Numbered from the stretch's first letter, positions 1 to 10,298 are shown. The stretch: DNA of 64,000 nt from Mixta hanseatica (GCF_023517775.1 NZ_CP082904.1:3410001-3474000), one strand, 5' to 3'. Notes: generated from the sequence alone by a model not told the origin. Numbers and translations are program-made.

Positions 1-401
1 TGCCAGCCGTCGCCGTGACGCGTTGAGACATTATGCAGGTCCAGCTGTTTTAAACGGCGCTTCGCCTGCCATTGCAGCCCTTTAATCCGCTCAACGGAAC
101 AAACGTGATCGACCAGATGGGCCAGAATGGCCGTTTGATAGCCCGAACCGGTGCCGATCTCCAGCACCCGTGAATCGGGCTTCAGCTCCAGCAGCGAGGT
201 CATTTTCGCCACCATATAGGGCTGCGAAATGGTTTGCCCGGAGCCAATAGGCAGTGACATGTTTTCCCATGCCTGATGTTCCAGCGCTTCATCAACGAAG
301 CGCTCGCGCGGCACGTCGCCAATCGCTTTAAGTAAAAGCTCATCCTCAATGCCCTGCTGACGTAGCTGATCCAGTAAGGCTTCGATGCGTCTGCTTACCA
401 T
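1..401 (-). CDS. pcm: Protein-L-isoaspartate O-methyltransferase, N-terminal part (cut by window edge)
   Basis: Partial gene: the ATG is at 399-401 and the frame stays open to base 1, giving about 133 of the usual 208 residues. The translation begins [13 protein letters not shown] and carries the SAM-binding motif [15 protein letters not shown] around residue 80, as in E. coli Pcm. The enzyme methylates abnormal L-isoaspartyl residues in aged cytosolic proteins to start their repair. Its start overlaps the surE stop by 7 bp, so the two are probably translationally coupled. surE-pcm is a known stationary-phase survival pair lying upstream of nlpD-rpoS, which would lie just outside the window. 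Confidence 0.95.
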   Translation of the reverse strand, partial: MVSRRIEALLDQLRQQGIEDELLLKAIGDVPRERFVDEALEHQAWENMSLPIGSGQTISQPYMVAKMTSLLELKPDSRVLEIGTGSGYQTAILAHLVDHVCSVERIKGLQWQAKRRLKQLDLHNVSTRHGDGW

Positions 402-1156
402 AGCGACTCGACTCCGGCTTTTGTCAACCAACTCGCTACCACCTCTTGCGCCTGATGGGCGGTGAGATCGACATGCAGCGCCGTAATGGAGACATAGCCT
501 TCATCGACGGCGGCGAAATCGGTATCGGGACCAGCATCATGCTTATCGCCCGGCGGGCCGATCCAGTAAAGCGTATTGCCGCGTGGATCTTGCTGGGGAA
601 TAACTTTATCGGCGGGATGGCGGCTGCCACAGCGCGTGACGCGGATACCTTTGATTTGGTCCAGCGGCAGATCGGGAACATTAATATTCAGGATACGTCC
701 TGTGCGCAGCGGTTCACTCTGCAACCCCTGCAAAATAGCGCAGGTTACCGCGGCGGCGGTTTCATAATGTTGCTGACCGTCCAGCGAAACCGCCAGCGCC
801 GGCAGTCCTAAATGTCGCCCTTCCATCGCGGCCGCTACCGTGCCGGAATAGATGACGTCATCGCCTAAATTCGGCCCGGCATTAATACCGGAAACCACGA
901 TATCCGGCTTTGGACGCATCAACGTATTGACGCCAAGGAATACGCAGTCGGTGGGCGTGCCCATCTGCACGGCGATATCCCCATTAGGATAAGAAAAAGT
1001 ACGTAACGGGGTTTCCAGCGTCAGCGAGTTTGAGGCGCCGCTGCGGTTACGATCGGGCGCAACGACCTGCACCTCGGCGATTTCGCGCAGGGCTTTTGCC
1101 AGGGTCTGAATGCCTGGCGCATGGATCCCATCATCATTACTCAGCAATATCCGCAT
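395..1156 (-). CDS. surE: 5'/3'-nucleotidase SurE
   Basis: Full-length 253-residue SurE, a metal-dependent nucleoside-monophosphate phosphatase that also acts on short polyphosphate. The N-terminal NDDG with D8 and D9, S39 in NRSGAS, and N92 in SGINAG are the family metal and active-site residues. The ATG at 1154-1156 lies inside the 3' end of truD (20-bp overlap) and the stop overlaps the pcm start. It therefore sits in a tightly packed operon read ftsB-ispD-ispF-truD-surE-pcm, the order known from E. coli. Confidence 0.97.
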   Translation of the reverse strand: MRILLSNDDGIHAPGIQTLAKALREIAEVQVVAPDRNRSGASNSLTLETPLRTFSYPNGDIAVQMGTPTDCVFLGVNTLMRPKPDIVVSGINAGPNLGDDVIYSGTVAAAMEGRHLGLPALAVSLDGQQHYETAAAVTCAILQGLQSEPLRTGRILNINVPDLPLDQIKGIRVTRCGSRHPADKVIPQQDPRGNTLYWIGPPGDKHDAGPDTDFAAVDEGYVSITALHVDLTAHQAQEVVASWLTKAGVESLW

Positions 1157-2192
1157 CGTTACCTTCCAGTTCGAAAAGTTCCCTGACTATGCTGGTGGCG
1201 AAACTGCCCGCCGGCAGCCAAAAACTGAGTTCCAGCGTGGCATCATCGCGCCAGGTCCAGCGCAGGTCGCGTGGGATAACCAGCATCGCCCGGCGCGCGG
1301 CTTCTACTCGCTCACGCTCAAGCAGCTGGATAAACGACGTGCTGTCGCTGTCGGCCAGGATTTGCTGCTCAAAGGCCAGCGCGGCGTCACGGCTGCCCCA
1401 CTCACCGCTGCCGGGCAACGGCGCAGTAATGCGCAGCTCATTATTGTCAATGCGCGTTTGCAGCTGCGGCAGCTCTTCCGCCGCGGCGACAAACCAGCTG
1501 CCGCGCCCGGTCAGCTGTAGCGCATCGCCGGCCATCGCCTGCGTCAGACCGCCCTGCTGCGCCAGCCGATCGCTGACCACCTGATTAAACATCACGCTGC
1601 GCGCCGCTGAAAGCAGAAAGCTGCGCTTATTGCGTTCGCGCACGCGAATCTCATTATTCGCCCAGCGTTTCGCCTGCTCCAGGTTATTGCCCTGGAAACC
1701 AAAACGCTGTTGGCCGAAATAGTTAGGCGCGCCGCCGTTTTGCACATGTTGCAGCCGCTCTTCCAGCGCCGCGCGATCGCTGATATTGCGCAGCACCAGC
1801 TGGAAAGCGTTACCCGCCAGCGCGCCGGTGCGTAATTTACGTTTATGACGCGCCAGATGCAGGATCTCGCAGCCTTCCAGCGTAAACGAGGAGAAATCGG
1901 GCGTCTCTTTGCCCGGCAGACGCAAACACAGCGTTTGCTCGGTGACCGCATGGCGATCCTTCATCCCGGCAAAGCTGACATCGCGTGGATGAATGCCGGC
2001 AAACTTCGCCAGCGCATCGGCGACGAAGCGAGTATTGCAGCCGGTTTTACGGATGCGCACCAGCAGATGCTCGCCCTCGCCGTCCGCCTCGTAGCCCAGA
2101 TCTTCAACCACCACGAAATCTTCCGGGCGCGCCTTTAATTGCCCGCGAACCGCCGGTTTACCGTACAGCCACTGCCATTCAGGTAAGGCCAT
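1137..2192 (-). CDS. truD: tRNA pseudouridine(13) synthase TruD
   Basis: 351 residues, close to the E. coli length of 349. TruD isomerises U13 in glutamate tRNA. The catalytic aspartate lies in [14 protein letters not shown] (about D79), and the [12 protein letters not shown] and GNAF segments are typical of the family. The start at 2190-2192 overlaps the last base of the ispF stop codon (TAATG arrangement), and its 3' end runs 20 bp into surE. Function is confident from full-length similarity. Nothing in the sequence departs from the family. Confidence 0.96.
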   Translation of the reverse strand: MALPEWQWLYGKPAVRGQLKARPEDFVVVEDLGYEADGEGEHLLVRIRKTGCNTRFVADALAKFAGIHPRDVSFAGMKDRHAVTEQTLCLRLPGKETPDFSSFTLEGCEILHLARHKRKLRTGALAGNAFQLVLRNISDRAALEERLQHVQNGGAPNYFGQQRFGFQGNNLEQAKRWANNEIRVRERNKRSFLLSAARSVMFNQVVSDRLAQQGGLTQAMAGDALQLTGRGSWFVAAAEELPQLQTRIDNNELRITAPLPGSGEWGSRDAALAFEQQILADSDSTSFIQLLERERVEAARRAMLVIPRDLRWTWRDDATLELSFWLPAGSFATSIVRELFELEGNDADIAE

Positions 2193-2671
2193 TATGCCTC
2201 CGCCCGCGCAATCAGCGCCACGGCTTCGCAGGCAATACCTTCGCCCCGACCGGTAAAGCCCAGTTTCTCGGTGGTAGTCGCTTTAACATTGACGTCATCC
2301 ATATGGCAGCCGAGATCTTCGGCGATATGGATGCGCATTTGCGGGACGTGCGGCAACATTTTCGGCGCCTGGGCGATGATAGTGACATCGACATTGACCA
2401 GCCGATAGCCTTTGGCCTGAATGCGCTGCCAGGCTTCACGCAGCAGCCCACGGCTGTCTGCGCCTTTAAACGCCGGATCGGTATCGGGAAAAAGCTTGCC
2501 GATATCACCCATTGCGGCGGCACCCAGCAGCGCATCCGTCAGAGCATGCAACGCCACATCGCCATCGGAATGGGCAATAAAGCCTTTTTCAAACGGAATC
2601 CGCACGCCGCCAATAATCAACGGGCCTTCGCCACCGAAAGCATGGACGTCAAAACCGTGACCAATACGCAT
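2192..2671 (-). CDS. ispF: 2-C-methyl-D-erythritol 2,4-cyclodiphosphate synthase
   Basis: MEP-pathway enzyme that cyclises CDP-methylerythritol 2-phosphate. The zinc ligands D8 and H10 ([14 protein letters not shown]) and H42 ([11 protein letters not shown]) are present. I chose the ATG at 2669-2671, giving 159 residues like E. coli, over an ATG nine bases upstream. The chosen start shares one base with the ispD stop (TAATG), the usual ispD-ispF junction. The extra upstream codons (MRI repeated) would lie inside ispD. Confidence 0.96.
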   Translation of the reverse strand: MRIGHGFDVHAFGGEGPLIIGGVRIPFEKGFIAHSDGDVALHALTDALLGAAAMGDIGKLFPDTDPAFKGADSRGLLREAWQRIQAKGYRLVNVDVTIIAQAPKMLPHVPQMRIHIAEDLGCHMDDVNVKATTTEKLGFTGRGEGIACEAVALIARAEA

Positions 2672-3390
2672 TATGCGCACTCCTTATTATGTCGTTGAGT
2701 AAGATAAAATGTCGCCAGCGCCAGATCTTCCGGGCGCGTGACTTTAATGTTATCGCTGCGGCCAGCGATCAATTCAGGATGATAACCACAATATTCCAGC
2801 GCTGAGGCCTCATCAGTAATGTTGGCGCCTTCATTTAACGCCCGCTCCAGGCACTGTCGCAGCAGCGCTAAAGGAAACAGCTGGGGCGTCAGGGCATGCC
2901 ATAAGGCTTCACGTTCAACCGTATGTGCAATGGCGTCTTTGCCCGGCTCGCTGCGCTTCATCGTGTCGCGCACCGGCGCGGCAAGAATGCCGCCAATGCG
3001 GCTATGACGGCTAACAGAGAGCAAGCGGCTCAGGTCGTCCGCGGTCAGACAGGGACGCGCCGCGTCGTGCACCAGCGCCCACTCGGCTTGTTTCGCCGCC
3101 TGCAGGCCCGCCAGTACCGAGTCGGCCCGCTGTTTCCCGCCGGTTACCGTAACAATACGGCTGTCGCTGGCCAGCGGCAGTTGCTGAAAATAGTTATCGT
3201 CCGGACTCAGCGCAACAATCACCCGGTTAATCGCCGGATGTGCCAGCAGGCTGGCAATGCTGTGCTCCAGAATGGTGGACTGACCGATGGTCAGGTACTG
3301 CTTAGGGCGCCCCGATTGCATACGGCTACCGATACCGGCAGCGGGCACCACGGCGATAATATCCGGCCAGGCGTCAGTTATAGTGGTCAT
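2671..3390 (-). CDS. ispD: 2-C-methyl-D-erythritol 4-phosphate cytidylyltransferase
   Basis: 239 residues. The N-terminal [11 protein letters not shown]...RPKQYL is the nucleotide-binding signature of the IspD transferase fold, and VHDAARPCL is the second conserved block. The enzyme joins CTP to methylerythritol 4-phosphate in the MEP isoprenoid pathway. It directly follows ftsB (2-bp gap) and is coupled to ispF, the usual gammaproteobacterial order. Confidence 0.96.
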   Translation of the reverse strand: MTTITDAWPDIIAVVPAAGIGSRMQSGRPKQYLTIGQSTILEHSIASLLAHPAINRVIVALSPDDNYFQQLPLASDSRIVTVTGGKQRADSVLAGLQAAKQAEWALVHDAARPCLTADDLSRLLSVSRHSRIGGILAAPVRDTMKRSEPGKDAIAHTVEREALWHALTPQLFPLALLRQCLERALNEGANITDEASALEYCGYHPELIAGRSDNIKVTRPEDLALATFYLTQRHNKECA

Positions 3391-3392
3391 TG

Positions 3393-3710
3393 CTATCGTT
3401 GTTGATTTGGCAAAGCCTGCTGCCCGTTACGTCTATTTTGATCCGGCACCAGGCGATAGAAGGTCTCGCCGGGTCTAATCATCCCCAGCTCATTGCGCGC
3501 GCGCTCCTCAATTGCTTCCGAACCGCCGTTTAGGTCGTCGATTTCGGCAAACAGCTGATCGTTACGCGCTTTTAATTTGGCATTACTCGCCTGTTGTACC
3601 ACTACGTCATCGCTGACGCGGGTGTAATCATGAATACCATTCTTGCCCAGCCACAGCGAATACTGCAGCCAAACCAGTAATGCAAGTAACAGCAGCGTCA
3701 GTTTTCCCAT
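3393..3710 (-). CDS. ftsB: Cell division protein FtsB
   Basis: Small bitopic divisome protein that forms the FtsQ-FtsB-FtsL complex. I chose the ATG at 3708-3710 (105 residues, [20 protein letters not shown]), which matches the E. coli start, rather than one 54 bp upstream that adds a non-conserved charged leader. Residues 3-21 form one membrane segment. Residues about 30-70 ([21 protein letters not shown]) are the heptad-rich coiled coil, and the C-terminal GETFYRLV block is conserved. First gene of the ftsB-ispDF-truD-surE-pcm run. Confidence 0.95.
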   Translation of the reverse strand: MGKLTLLLLALLVWLQYSLWLGKNGIHDYTRVSDDVVVQQASNAKLKARNDQLFAEIDDLNGGSEAIEERARNELGMIRPGETFYRLVPDQNRRNGQQALPNQQR

Positions 3711-3932
3711 CCCCGCCCCCTGAAAAACGGCCCAATCATCCCATAACTTTTCACCGGACTCCACTCTACCGGCGAAATTGCGCCGCTTTCTGCACGCTGA
3801 GCCTGGAAATAGCGCAGCAGGTAAAGATTTGTAACGCGTCGTCGCGTTTGATCATCGACGGAGGAGAGAAAAAAGGTGGTGACGGGCCAGACGCGGATGC
3901 CTGTCGCGGCGGCAAAAAGCCAGGGCGCGCGC
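3711..3932. promoter_or_regulatory. ftsB upstream region
   Basis: 222-bp gap between the ygbE stop and the ftsB start, both minus strand. It must hold the promoter for the ftsB-pcm operon unless ygbE transcripts read through. I see no strong paired promoter hexamers and no convincing intrinsic terminator. The text is GC-rich and open in several frames, but none resembles a known protein. Confidence 0.35.
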
Positions 3933-4253
3933 TTACCAGCCGGTGAGCCAGGAAAAGAGCAACCAGAAAAGGCAGGTGACAGTGACCAGCGTCAGCAGCA
4001 GCGTCCAGATAAGCTGACCGCGCAGCAGCAGGCCGAAAGCGATGCCGATCAACACGGCAACCGGCAGCAAAGCGAGGAAAAAAGGCCAGGTATAGAGCAG
4101 GAAAAACAGCGTATTAGAGCCATACAGCAGAAACGGGATCGCCAGGGCGCACCAGTAAGAAACAAAACCGATTACGCCACCGGGGAAAGACCAGACACGA
4201 TCGTCCTGGTCACTGTTATTTTTACGGGCCAGCAGGGGTGTAACATTATGCAT
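3933..4253 (-). CDS. ygbE: DUF3561 family inner-membrane protein YgbE
   Basis: 106 residues, no assigned function. Three hydrophobic segments (about 24-43, 47-76 and 81-103) predict a small inner-membrane protein. The block YGSNTLFFLLYTWPFFLALLP is shared with E. coli YgbE, which occupies the same place after cysC. I took the ATG at 4251-4253 because AGGA lies 5 nt upstream on the coding strand and the length equals the E. coli protein. Upstream ATGs add poorly conserved residues. Confidence 0.85.
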   Translation of the reverse strand: MHNVTPLLARKNNSDQDDRVWSFPGGVIGFVSYWCALAIPFLLYGSNTLFFLLYTWPFFLALLPVAVLIGIAFGLLLRGQLIWTLLLTLVTVTCLFWLLFSWLTGW

Positions 4254-4309
4254 AGGTATCCTGTTGTTGCGCATAGCGGCCCGCTCTCTGGCAGTTTGCC
4301 GCTGCAATC

Positions 4310-4915
4310 TCAGGAGTTGATAATATCGTGCCGACGCAGTAGATCTAACAGTTGCGCGGTTAATTTTGTTACCAATTGTTCGCCATCAAGATGGATTTCC
4401 GGCTGTTCCGGCGCCTCATAAACCGAGTCGATACCGGTAAAATTGCGCAACTCGCCCGCCCGCGCTTTTTTATACAGCCCTTTCGGATCGCGCGCTTCGC
4501 AAATTGCCAGCGGCGTATCGACAAATACCTCGATAAACTCCCCGGCGCCCAACATTTCACGCACCATCTGCCGTTCTGCGCGATGGGGCGAAATAAAGGC
4601 GGTCAATACCACCAGCCCGGCATCTACCATCAGCCTGGCGACTTCGCCCACGCGGCGGATGTTCTCTTTACGGTCGGCGTCGCTGAAGCCTAAGTCGCGG
4701 CACAATCCGTGACGCACATTATCGCCATCCAGCAGATAGGTGCTGACGCCCAGCTGATGCAGCGCCTGCTCCAGCGCCCCGGCTACCGTAGACTTCCCGG
4801 AGCCGGAGAGGCCGGTAAACCAGAGCACTACGCCCCGGTGACCATGCTGCCGCTGACGATCGGCACGCGTTACCGCGTGCGCGTGCCAGACCACATTCTC
4901 GTTATGCGTCGCCAT
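4310..4915 (-). CDS. cysC: Adenylylsulfate kinase
   Basis: 201 residues. APS kinase phosphorylates adenylyl sulfate to PAPS, the second step of sulfate activation. The P-loop GLSGSGKS is at 35-42, and the phospho-accepting serine lies in [10 protein letters not shown] (S109, same number as E. coli). [10 protein letters not shown] and [22 protein letters not shown] are substrate-binding blocks. It is the last cys gene of the cysG-D-N-C run, 4 bp after cysN. Confidence 0.97.
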   Translation of the reverse strand: MATHNENVVWHAHAVTRADRQRQHGHRGVVLWFTGLSGSGKSTVAGALEQALHQLGVSTYLLDGDNVRHGLCRDLGFSDADRKENIRRVGEVARLMVDAGLVVLTAFISPHRAERQMVREMLGAGEFIEVFVDTPLAICEARDPKGLYKKARAGELRNFTGIDSVYEAPEQPEIHLDGEQLVTKLTAQLLDLLRRHDIINS

Positions 4916-4919
4916 CTTA

Positions 4920-6350
4920 TTATTTGCCCGCCAGCAGATCGCGTGCTTCCCAGTGTGGGAAGTGTCGACGGATCAACGCGTTCAGCTCCAGCTCAAAGGC
5001 GGAGAACTCACCGTGGCTGGCGCTTGCCTGCTGCTGCGGCTGACGGATCATCCCGGCGCCGACGGTCACGTTGGTCAGGCGATCGATAAAGATCATCCCG
5101 CCGGTGACCGGATTTTGTTGATAGGCGTCCAGTACCATCGGCTCATCAAAGGTCACGTTTACCAGCCCGATGCCATTCAAGGGCAGCGCTTCCACCTGAT
5201 TGTTATGGGTCAGGTTGTTGATATTGACCTGGTAATCGATGCTTTCAATGCGGGCGCGGCTTTTCTTACCGGCAATTTTCACATCAAAGCTCTGACCCGG
5301 CGTCAGCGCCTGTTCCGCCATCCAGACCACATCGACGGATGCGCCCTGCACCGCTTTCAGCGTCTCATCCGCCGCCACCAGCAGATCGCCGCGGCTAATA
5401 TCGATTTCATCATTTAATACGATGGTCACCGCTTCGCCCGGGCCCGCTTCCGGCAAATCGCCATCAAAGGTCACGATGCGCGCCACGCTTGACTCCACGC
5501 CGGAAGGCAGCACTTTCACGCGCTGGCCGACGCGCAGAATACCCGATGCCAGCGTACCGGCATAGCCGCGGAAATCAAGGTTAGGCCGGTTAACGTACTG
5601 CACCGGGAAACGCATCGGCTGGCTTTCCACCACGCGGTTAACTTCCACCGTTTCCAGCACGTCCAGCAGCGTCGGGCCGCTGTACCAGCTCATGGTGGCG
5701 CTCTGCGTCGCGACGTTATCGCCTTCCAGCGCCGACATCGGCACAAAACGGATATCCACATCGCCCGGCAACTGCGCCGCGAAATCAAAATATTCCTGTT
5801 TGATCTGCTCAAAGCGATCCTGGCTGTACTCCACCAGATCCATTTTATTGATCGCCACCACCAGGTGTTTAATGCCCAGCAGCGTAGAGATAAAGCTGTG
5901 ACGACGCGTCTGATCCAGTACGCCTTTACGCGCGTCAATCAACAGGATCGCCAAATCGCAGGTTGAGGCGCCGGTAGCCATATTGCGCGTGTACTGCTCA
6001 TGTCCCGGCGTGTCGGCAATAATAAACTTACGTTTTTCGGTAGAGAAATAGCGGTAAGCGACATCAATGGTGATGCCCTGCTCGCGCTCTGCCTGCAGGC
6101 CATCCACCAACAGCGCCAGATCAAGCTTTTCGCCCTGGGTGCCGTGGCGCTTGCTGTCATTATGCAGCGAGGAGAGCTGATCTTCATAAATCTGCCGCGT
6201 GTCATGCAGCAGGCGGCCAATTAACGTACTTTTGCCATCGTCCACGCTGCCGCAGGTAAGAAAACGCAGCAGGCTCTTATGCTGCTGCGCATGCAGCCAG
6301 GCTTCCACCCCGCCCTTGTCGGCGATCTGTTGTGCAATAACGGTATTCAT
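4920..6350 (-). CDS. cysN: Sulfate adenylyltransferase subunit 1 (GTPase)
   Basis: 476 residues. CysN is the regulatory GTPase of ATP sulfurylase, coupling GTP hydrolysis to APS formation by CysD. The EF-Tu-like G motifs are clear: GSVDDGKS (34-41), DTPGHEQ (113-119) and NKMD (168-171), followed by beta-barrel domains. Start 11 bp after cysD. Expected to be expressed with cysD under CysB control when sulfur is limiting. Confidence 0.97.
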   Translation of the reverse strand: MNTVIAQQIADKGGVEAWLHAQQHKSLLRFLTCGSVDDGKSTLIGRLLHDTRQIYEDQLSSLHNDSKRHGTQGEKLDLALLVDGLQAEREQGITIDVAYRYFSTEKRKFIIADTPGHEQYTRNMATGASTCDLAILLIDARKGVLDQTRRHSFISTLLGIKHLVVAINKMDLVEYSQDRFEQIKQEYFDFAAQLPGDVDIRFVPMSALEGDNVATQSATMSWYSGPTLLDVLETVEVNRVVESQPMRFPVQYVNRPNLDFRGYAGTLASGILRVGQRVKVLPSGVESSVARIVTFDGDLPEAGPGEAVTIVLNDEIDISRGDLLVAADETLKAVQGASVDVVWMAEQALTPGQSFDVKIAGKKSRARIESIDYQVNINNLTHNNQVEALPLNGIGLVNVTFDEPMVLDAYQQNPVTGGMIFIDRLTNVTVGAGMIRQPQQQASASHGEFSAFELELNALIRRHFPHWEARDLLAGK

Positions 6351-6361
6351 CTGGCGTCCCC

Positions 6362-7270
6362 TTAGAAATAACCCTGACGTTTCTTCAGCTCCATTGAGCC
6401 AGCCTGGTCGCGGTCGATCACGCGGCCCTGTCGCTCGCTGGTGGTGGAAACCAGCATCTCTTCAATAATTTCCGGCAGCGTTTGCGCTGACGACTCCACC
6501 GCGCCGGTCAGCGGCCAGCAGCCCAGGGTACGGAAACGCACCATGCGCGGCTTCACCTCTTCGTTCGGCTGCAGATCGATACGATCGTCATCAATCATCA
6601 TCAGCATGCCGTCACGCTCCAGCACCGGACGTTCGGCGGCCAGATAGAGCGGCACGATTTCAATATTTTCCAGGAAGATGTACTGCCAGATATCCAGCTC
6701 GGTCCAGTTAGAAAGCGGGAAGACGCGAATGCTTTCGCCTTTATTAATCTGCCCGTTGTAGTTATGCCACAGCTCCGGACGCTGGTTTTTGGGATCCCAG
6801 CGGTGGAAGCGATCGCGGAAAGAGTAAATCCGCTCTTTCGCCCGCGACTTTTCTTCATCGCGCCGCGCGCCGCCAAAAGCGGCATCGAAACCATATTTGT
6901 TCAGCGCCTGCTTCAGACCTTCGGTTTTCATGATATCGGTGTGCTTGGCGCTGCCGTGCACAAAGGGATTAATCCCCATCGCTACCCCTTCCGGGTTGCG
7001 ATGAACAATCAGCTCCGCGCCAATCTCTTTTACCGTGCGATCGCGAAACTCATACATTTCACGGAATTTCCAGCCGGTATCAACGTGCAGCAGCGGGAAC
7101 GGCAGCGTACCCGGGTAGAAAGCTTTGCGCGCCAGATGCAGCATGACCGATGAATCTTTACCAATGGAGTAAAGCATTACCGGATTACCAAATTCCGCCG
7201 CCACTTCGCGGATAATATGGATACTTTCCGCCTCCAGTTGACGCAGATGAGTCAGTCGTTTTTGATCCAT
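6362..7270 (-). CDS. cysD: Sulfate adenylyltransferase subunit 2
   Basis: 302 residues, equal to the E. coli length. Catalytic subunit of ATP sulfurylase, making APS from ATP and sulfate. The N-type ATP pyrophosphatase PP-loop is at [11 protein letters not shown] (about 34-44), and the [15 protein letters not shown] block is typical. It starts 9 bp after the cysG stop, so it is very likely in one operon with cysG, cysN and cysC. Confidence 0.97.
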   Translation of the reverse strand: MDQKRLTHLRQLEAESIHIIREVAAEFGNPVMLYSIGKDSSVMLHLARKAFYPGTLPFPLLHVDTGWKFREMYEFRDRTVKEIGAELIVHRNPEGVAMGINPFVHGSAKHTDIMKTEGLKQALNKYGFDAAFGGARRDEEKSRAKERIYSFRDRFHRWDPKNQRPELWHNYNGQINKGESIRVFPLSNWTELDIWQYIFLENIEIVPLYLAAERPVLERDGMLMMIDDDRIDLQPNEEVKPRMVRFRTLGCWPLTGAVESSAQTLPEIIEEMLVSTTSERQGRVIDRDQAGSMELKKRQGYF

Positions 7271-7279
7271 GATTTTTCC

Positions 7280-8695
7280 TCAAGCCAAATTCACAACGGC
7301 GGAATCGCGTCCGGCCTGCTGTGCTGAATGTTGAAACCAGGCCAGCTGTGCGTGGAGATTAACCACTTCGCCAATCACCAGCAGCGCCGGCGTCGGCGCC
7401 TGCTGCGCCAGCTGTTCCAGCTGTTCCAGCGTCCCGGTCAGTACCTGCTGATCCTGTCGCGTGCCGCGGCCAATAACGGCAACCGGCGTGGAGGCCGCGC
7501 GCCCGTGAGCGATAAGCTGTTCGGCGATTTCCGCCGCCTTTACCGTACCCATGTAGATCGCCAGCGTTTGATGCGCACGCGCCAGCGACGGCCAGTCAAT
7601 CGCCTGACCGTCGGCACGGCAGTGTCCGGTAATAAACAGCACGCTCTGGGCATAATCGCGATGGGTTAACGGGATGCCGGCATAGGCGGTTGCACCAGAG
7701 GCTGCGGTGACGCCAGGCACCACCTGAAAAGGAATGCCCGCTTCCGCCGCCGCCTGCAGTTCTTCACCGCCGCGACCAAAAATAAAGGGATCGCCGCCTT
7801 TCAGGCGCACCACGCGTTTGCCCTTGCTGGCCAGCGAAACCAGTAAGCGATTGGTCTCTTCCTGCGCCACCGAGTGCGCGCCGGCGCGTTTCCCCACGCA
7901 CAGGCGATCGGCGTCGCGTCGCACCAGATCCAGAATCTCGTCGCTAACCAGATGGTCATACAGCACCACATCCGCCTGCTGCATTACCTGCAGGGCCCGC
8001 AGCGTCAGCAGACCAGCATCGCCCGGCCCGGCGCCGACTAAAATAATCTCGCCCTGATGGGTCGTCTCTTCCGTTAGCTGCGCATCCAGCGTTTGCTTTG
8101 CGCCCTGCACGTTGCCGGCCGCCATCTGGCTGGCAAACAGACCGTTGAAGGCACGCTCCCAAAAGCGACGGCGATCGGATATTTTGCTGAAGCGCTGTTT
8201 GACTTTGTCGCGCCATTCGCCCGCCACCTGCGCCATCGCGCCGAGATTGGCAGGCAGCAGGGTTTCCAGTTTTTCACGCAGCATGCGCGCCAGCACCGGC
8301 GCGGTACCGCTGGAAGAGATGGCGACCACCAGCGGCGATCGGTCGACAATCGAGGGAAAGATAAAGGAGCATTTCGGCTGATCGTCGACCACGTTGGCCA
8401 GCAGCCGACGCTCACTGGCGGCTGCAAAAACCCGGGCGTTCAGCTCGCTGTTATCGGTCGCAGCGATCACCAGATAAACCCGATCAAGCTGCGGTTCTTC
8501 GAAATACGTCGCCAGCCACTCAACCTGCTGGTTATCCGCCAGCGCCTGAAGTTCCGGGCAGAGCGCGCGCGCGGCAATTTGCACCTGCGCGCCAGCGCGG
8601 CGCAGCAGTTCGATTTTGCGCGCCGCCACGTCGCCGCCGCCGACAACCAGTACCGGTTTGGCTTTTAGATCGGCAAATATAGGGAGATAATCCAC
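7280..8695 (-). CDS. cysG: Siroheme synthase (trifunctional CysG)
   Basis: 471 residues. It converts uroporphyrinogen III to siroheme, the cofactor of sulfite reductase (CysI). The N-terminal NAD-binding part ([17 protein letters not shown], about 15-31) is the dehydrogenase/ferrochelatase CysG-B module, with the conserved [10 protein letters not shown] loop. The C-terminal part from about residue 218 ([16 protein letters not shown]...[16 protein letters not shown]) is the SAM-dependent uroporphyrinogen methyltransferase. In E. coli K-12 cysG is in the nirBDC operon; here it heads the cysDNC run, linking cofactor supply to sulfate assimilation. Confidence 0.96.
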   Translation of the reverse strand: MDYLPIFADLKAKPVLVVGGGDVAARKIELLRRAGAQVQIAARALCPELQALADNQQVEWLATYFEEPQLDRVYLVIAATDNSELNARVFAAASERRLLANVVDDQPKCSFIFPSIVDRSPLVVAISSSGTAPVLARMLREKLETLLPANLGAMAQVAGEWRDKVKQRFSKISDRRRFWERAFNGLFASQMAAGNVQGAKQTLDAQLTEETTHQGEIILVGAGPGDAGLLTLRALQVMQQADVVLYDHLVSDEILDLVRRDADRLCVGKRAGAHSVAQEETNRLLVSLASKGKRVVRLKGGDPFIFGRGGEELQAAAEAGIPFQVVPGVTAASGATAYAGIPLTHRDYAQSVLFITGHCRADGQAIDWPSLARAHQTLAIYMGTVKAAEIAEQLIAHGRAASTPVAVIGRGTRQDQQVLTGTLEQLEQLAQQAPTPALLVIGEVVNLHAQLAWFQHSAQQAGRDSAVVNLA

Positions 8696-8951
8696 GTCGA
8701 CCTTACATTAAATAACAAAAAGTTAACGCGACTATACGACTGCTGCTTCCGGCAGATGAAATTACGAATTGGAATGAGTAGTTACTGAATGGAATAAAGC
8801 CCCGGCAAAGCTTTGCATAAAAGATGCTTAACAGATGATATTTCGGGTATTTAAGAGCAATTGAAATTGTGCAATCCGCATCACAATTTCATACTATCTA
8901 CGCAAAATTATTTCGCTTCAGCGTCACCGGATGACGTTTAAGGACTATGGT
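8696..8951. promoter_or_regulatory. Divergent cysG / iap promoter region
   Basis: 256-bp AT-rich spacer between divergent cysG and iap. It must carry the promoter of the cysGDNC run, which by family knowledge should be CysB-activated. I could not place a CysB site with certainty because its consensus is weak. On the iap side a 10-bp perfect inverted repeat is annotated separately, and TACTAT at 8892-8897 is a possible -10 element for iap. Confidence 0.5.
8862..8891. repeat. 10-bp perfect inverted repeat upstream of iap
   Basis: TGAAATTGTG (8862-8871) and CACAATTTCA (8882-8891) are perfect inverted copies separated by 10 nt, about 60 bp before the iap start. The size and position suit a dimeric regulator operator. 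It is not a CRP site: the TGTG and CACA halves are two bases too far apart. Confidence 0.5.
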
Positions 8952-9986
8952 ATGTTTTCCTTGCTCCGCCTGAGCGCGTTGGCCGCGCTGCTCAGCTGCG
9001 GCATCAGTTTGCCGGTTAGCGCCAGCTCTCCGGTTCCCGGCCAGTTTGCCGAACAGCAGCTACGTCATATCGCCACCTGGTTTCCCGGTCGCATGGCGGG
9101 TAGCCCGGCAGAGCTGCTTACCGCCGACTATCTCCAGCAACAGTTTGTCGGGATGGGTTATAAGAGCGATAAACGCGATTTCAAAACCAAAGCGCCATGG
9201 CGCGACAATAATGGCAAGATGCACTGGCGCAATCTTACCGCCACGTCGGTGATCGCCGCACATGCTGGCGAAGTGCCGCAGGAAATTTTAGTGGTTGCGC
9301 ATCTGGATACCTGGCGGCCGTTAAGCGAAGAAGAAACCCAGAAAGATATCGGCGGTTTGCGCCTTCAGGGAGCGGATGATAACGCCTCCGGACTTGGCGT
9401 CATGCTGGAGCTGGCGCAGCAGCTTAGCCATCAGCCGCTGCATTACGGCGTTCGCTTTGTGGCGCTTAGCGCGCACCAGCAAGATTTGCACGGCATGGAG
9501 GCTTATATCGCCCGGATGAAAGCGGCCGATCGCAAAAATACCCTGTTAGTGATCGATCTTGATAGTTTAATTGTCGGCGACCGGCTCTATTTTAACAGCG
9601 GGAAAAATACCGCCTCGGCGGTAATCAAGCAAACGCGCGATCGTGCGCTGGATATCGCTCATCGTTATGGGATCAACGCCGCCACGCGCCCTGCCCATAG
9701 CGCGGCTTATCCGCTGCCAAACGCGTTTGACGATGCGGGCTTTCCACTGCTGACGGTACGCGCCGCTAACTGGGATCTGGGCAAGAAAGATGGCACGCAG
9801 CAGCGGGCCGCGTCACGTCATTTCCCACAGGGCATCAGCCATCACCAAACCGAGCGGGATAATTTAAACTATCTTGACCGTTGGTTGCCCGGACGCATCA
9901 GCGCCCGCACGCGCGACAGCGTGCGTATTCTGTTTCCTCTGATTAACGAGCTGGCTAATCCACCCGCAGCGAAGAAGGAGTCGTAA
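8952..9986 (+). CDS. iap: Iap-family M28 peptidase (alkaline phosphatase isozyme conversion), probably catalytically altered
   Basis: 344 residues from the ATG at 8952, chosen for AAGGA about 8 nt upstream and the E. coli-like MFS start followed by a signal peptide (residues 1 to about 24, ending VSAS). E. coli Iap is a periplasmic aminopeptidase that trims the N-terminal arginine of alkaline phosphatase. Metal-site residues H117-x-D119 (VAHLDT) and the ADDNASG block (D142/D143) remain. The glutamate pair that supplies general base and metal ligand (SGEEEG in E. coli) is replaced by S-A-H-Q-Q at 173-177. The E. coli region containing a Cys pair near position 260 is also shortened. It may be inactive or changed in activity. 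The next gene starts within its stop codon. Confidence 0.85.
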   Translation: MFSLLRLSALAALLSCGISLPVSASSPVPGQFAEQQLRHIATWFPGRMAGSPAELLTADYLQQQFVGMGYKSDKRDFKTKAPWRDNNGKMHWRNLTATSVIAAHAGEVPQEILVVAHLDTWRPLSEEETQKDIGGLRLQGADDNASGLGVMLELAQQLSHQPLHYGVRFVALSAHQQDLHGMEAYIARMKAADRKNTLLVIDLDSLIVGDRLYFNSGKNTASAVIKQTRDRALDIAHRYGINAATRPAHSAAYPLPNAFDDAGFPLLTVRAANWDLGKKDGTQQRAASRHFPQGISHHQTERDNLNYLDRWLPGRISARTRDSVRILFPLINELANPPAAKKES

Positions 9987-10270
9987 TGTATATTATTAAC
10001 CTGAGCTACCATCGCCCGATTGAAGAAGTTGAAGCCCTGACCGACGCGCATCTTAGCTGGCTGAAACGCTACTTCGACGCTGACGTTTTTATCGCCGCGG
10101 GCCGTAAAGATCCACGCAGCGGCGGCGTGATTATGGCGAAAGATATCGATCGCAGCCGTCTGGATACCATTCTGGCTGAAGATCCTTTTGTCGCAGTTGC
10201 CCATTACGAGGTGATCAAAGTGAATATTTCGCTGACCTCAGAGGCGTTAAAGGCGCTGGCCGAGAGTTAG
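9986..10270 (+). CDS. YciI (YCII-related domain) family protein
   Basis: 94 residues forming a single YCII-related ferredoxin-like domain (MYIINLSYHRPIEEVEAL, AHLSWLKRYFDADVF, AGRKDPRSGGVIMA, EDPFVAVAHYEVIKV). The family has dehydratase/peroxidase-like members, but the substrate here is unknown. Its ATG shares one base with the iap stop (TAATG), so it is translationally coupled to iap. No E. coli K-12 gene lies at this spot; there the CRISPR-Cas locus begins after iap. Confidence 0.8.
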   Translation: MYIINLSYHRPIEEVEALTDAHLSWLKRYFDADVFIAAGRKDPRSGGVIMAKDIDRSRLDTILAEDPFVAVAHYEVIKVNISLTSEALKALAES

Positions 10271-10298
10271 CCAACAGACAACGCCTAATCAACGATGC

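Noticed and set aside
8867..8886. CRP site within the inverted repeat upstream of iap
   Set aside because: TGTG and TCACA are separated by two bases too many for CRP.
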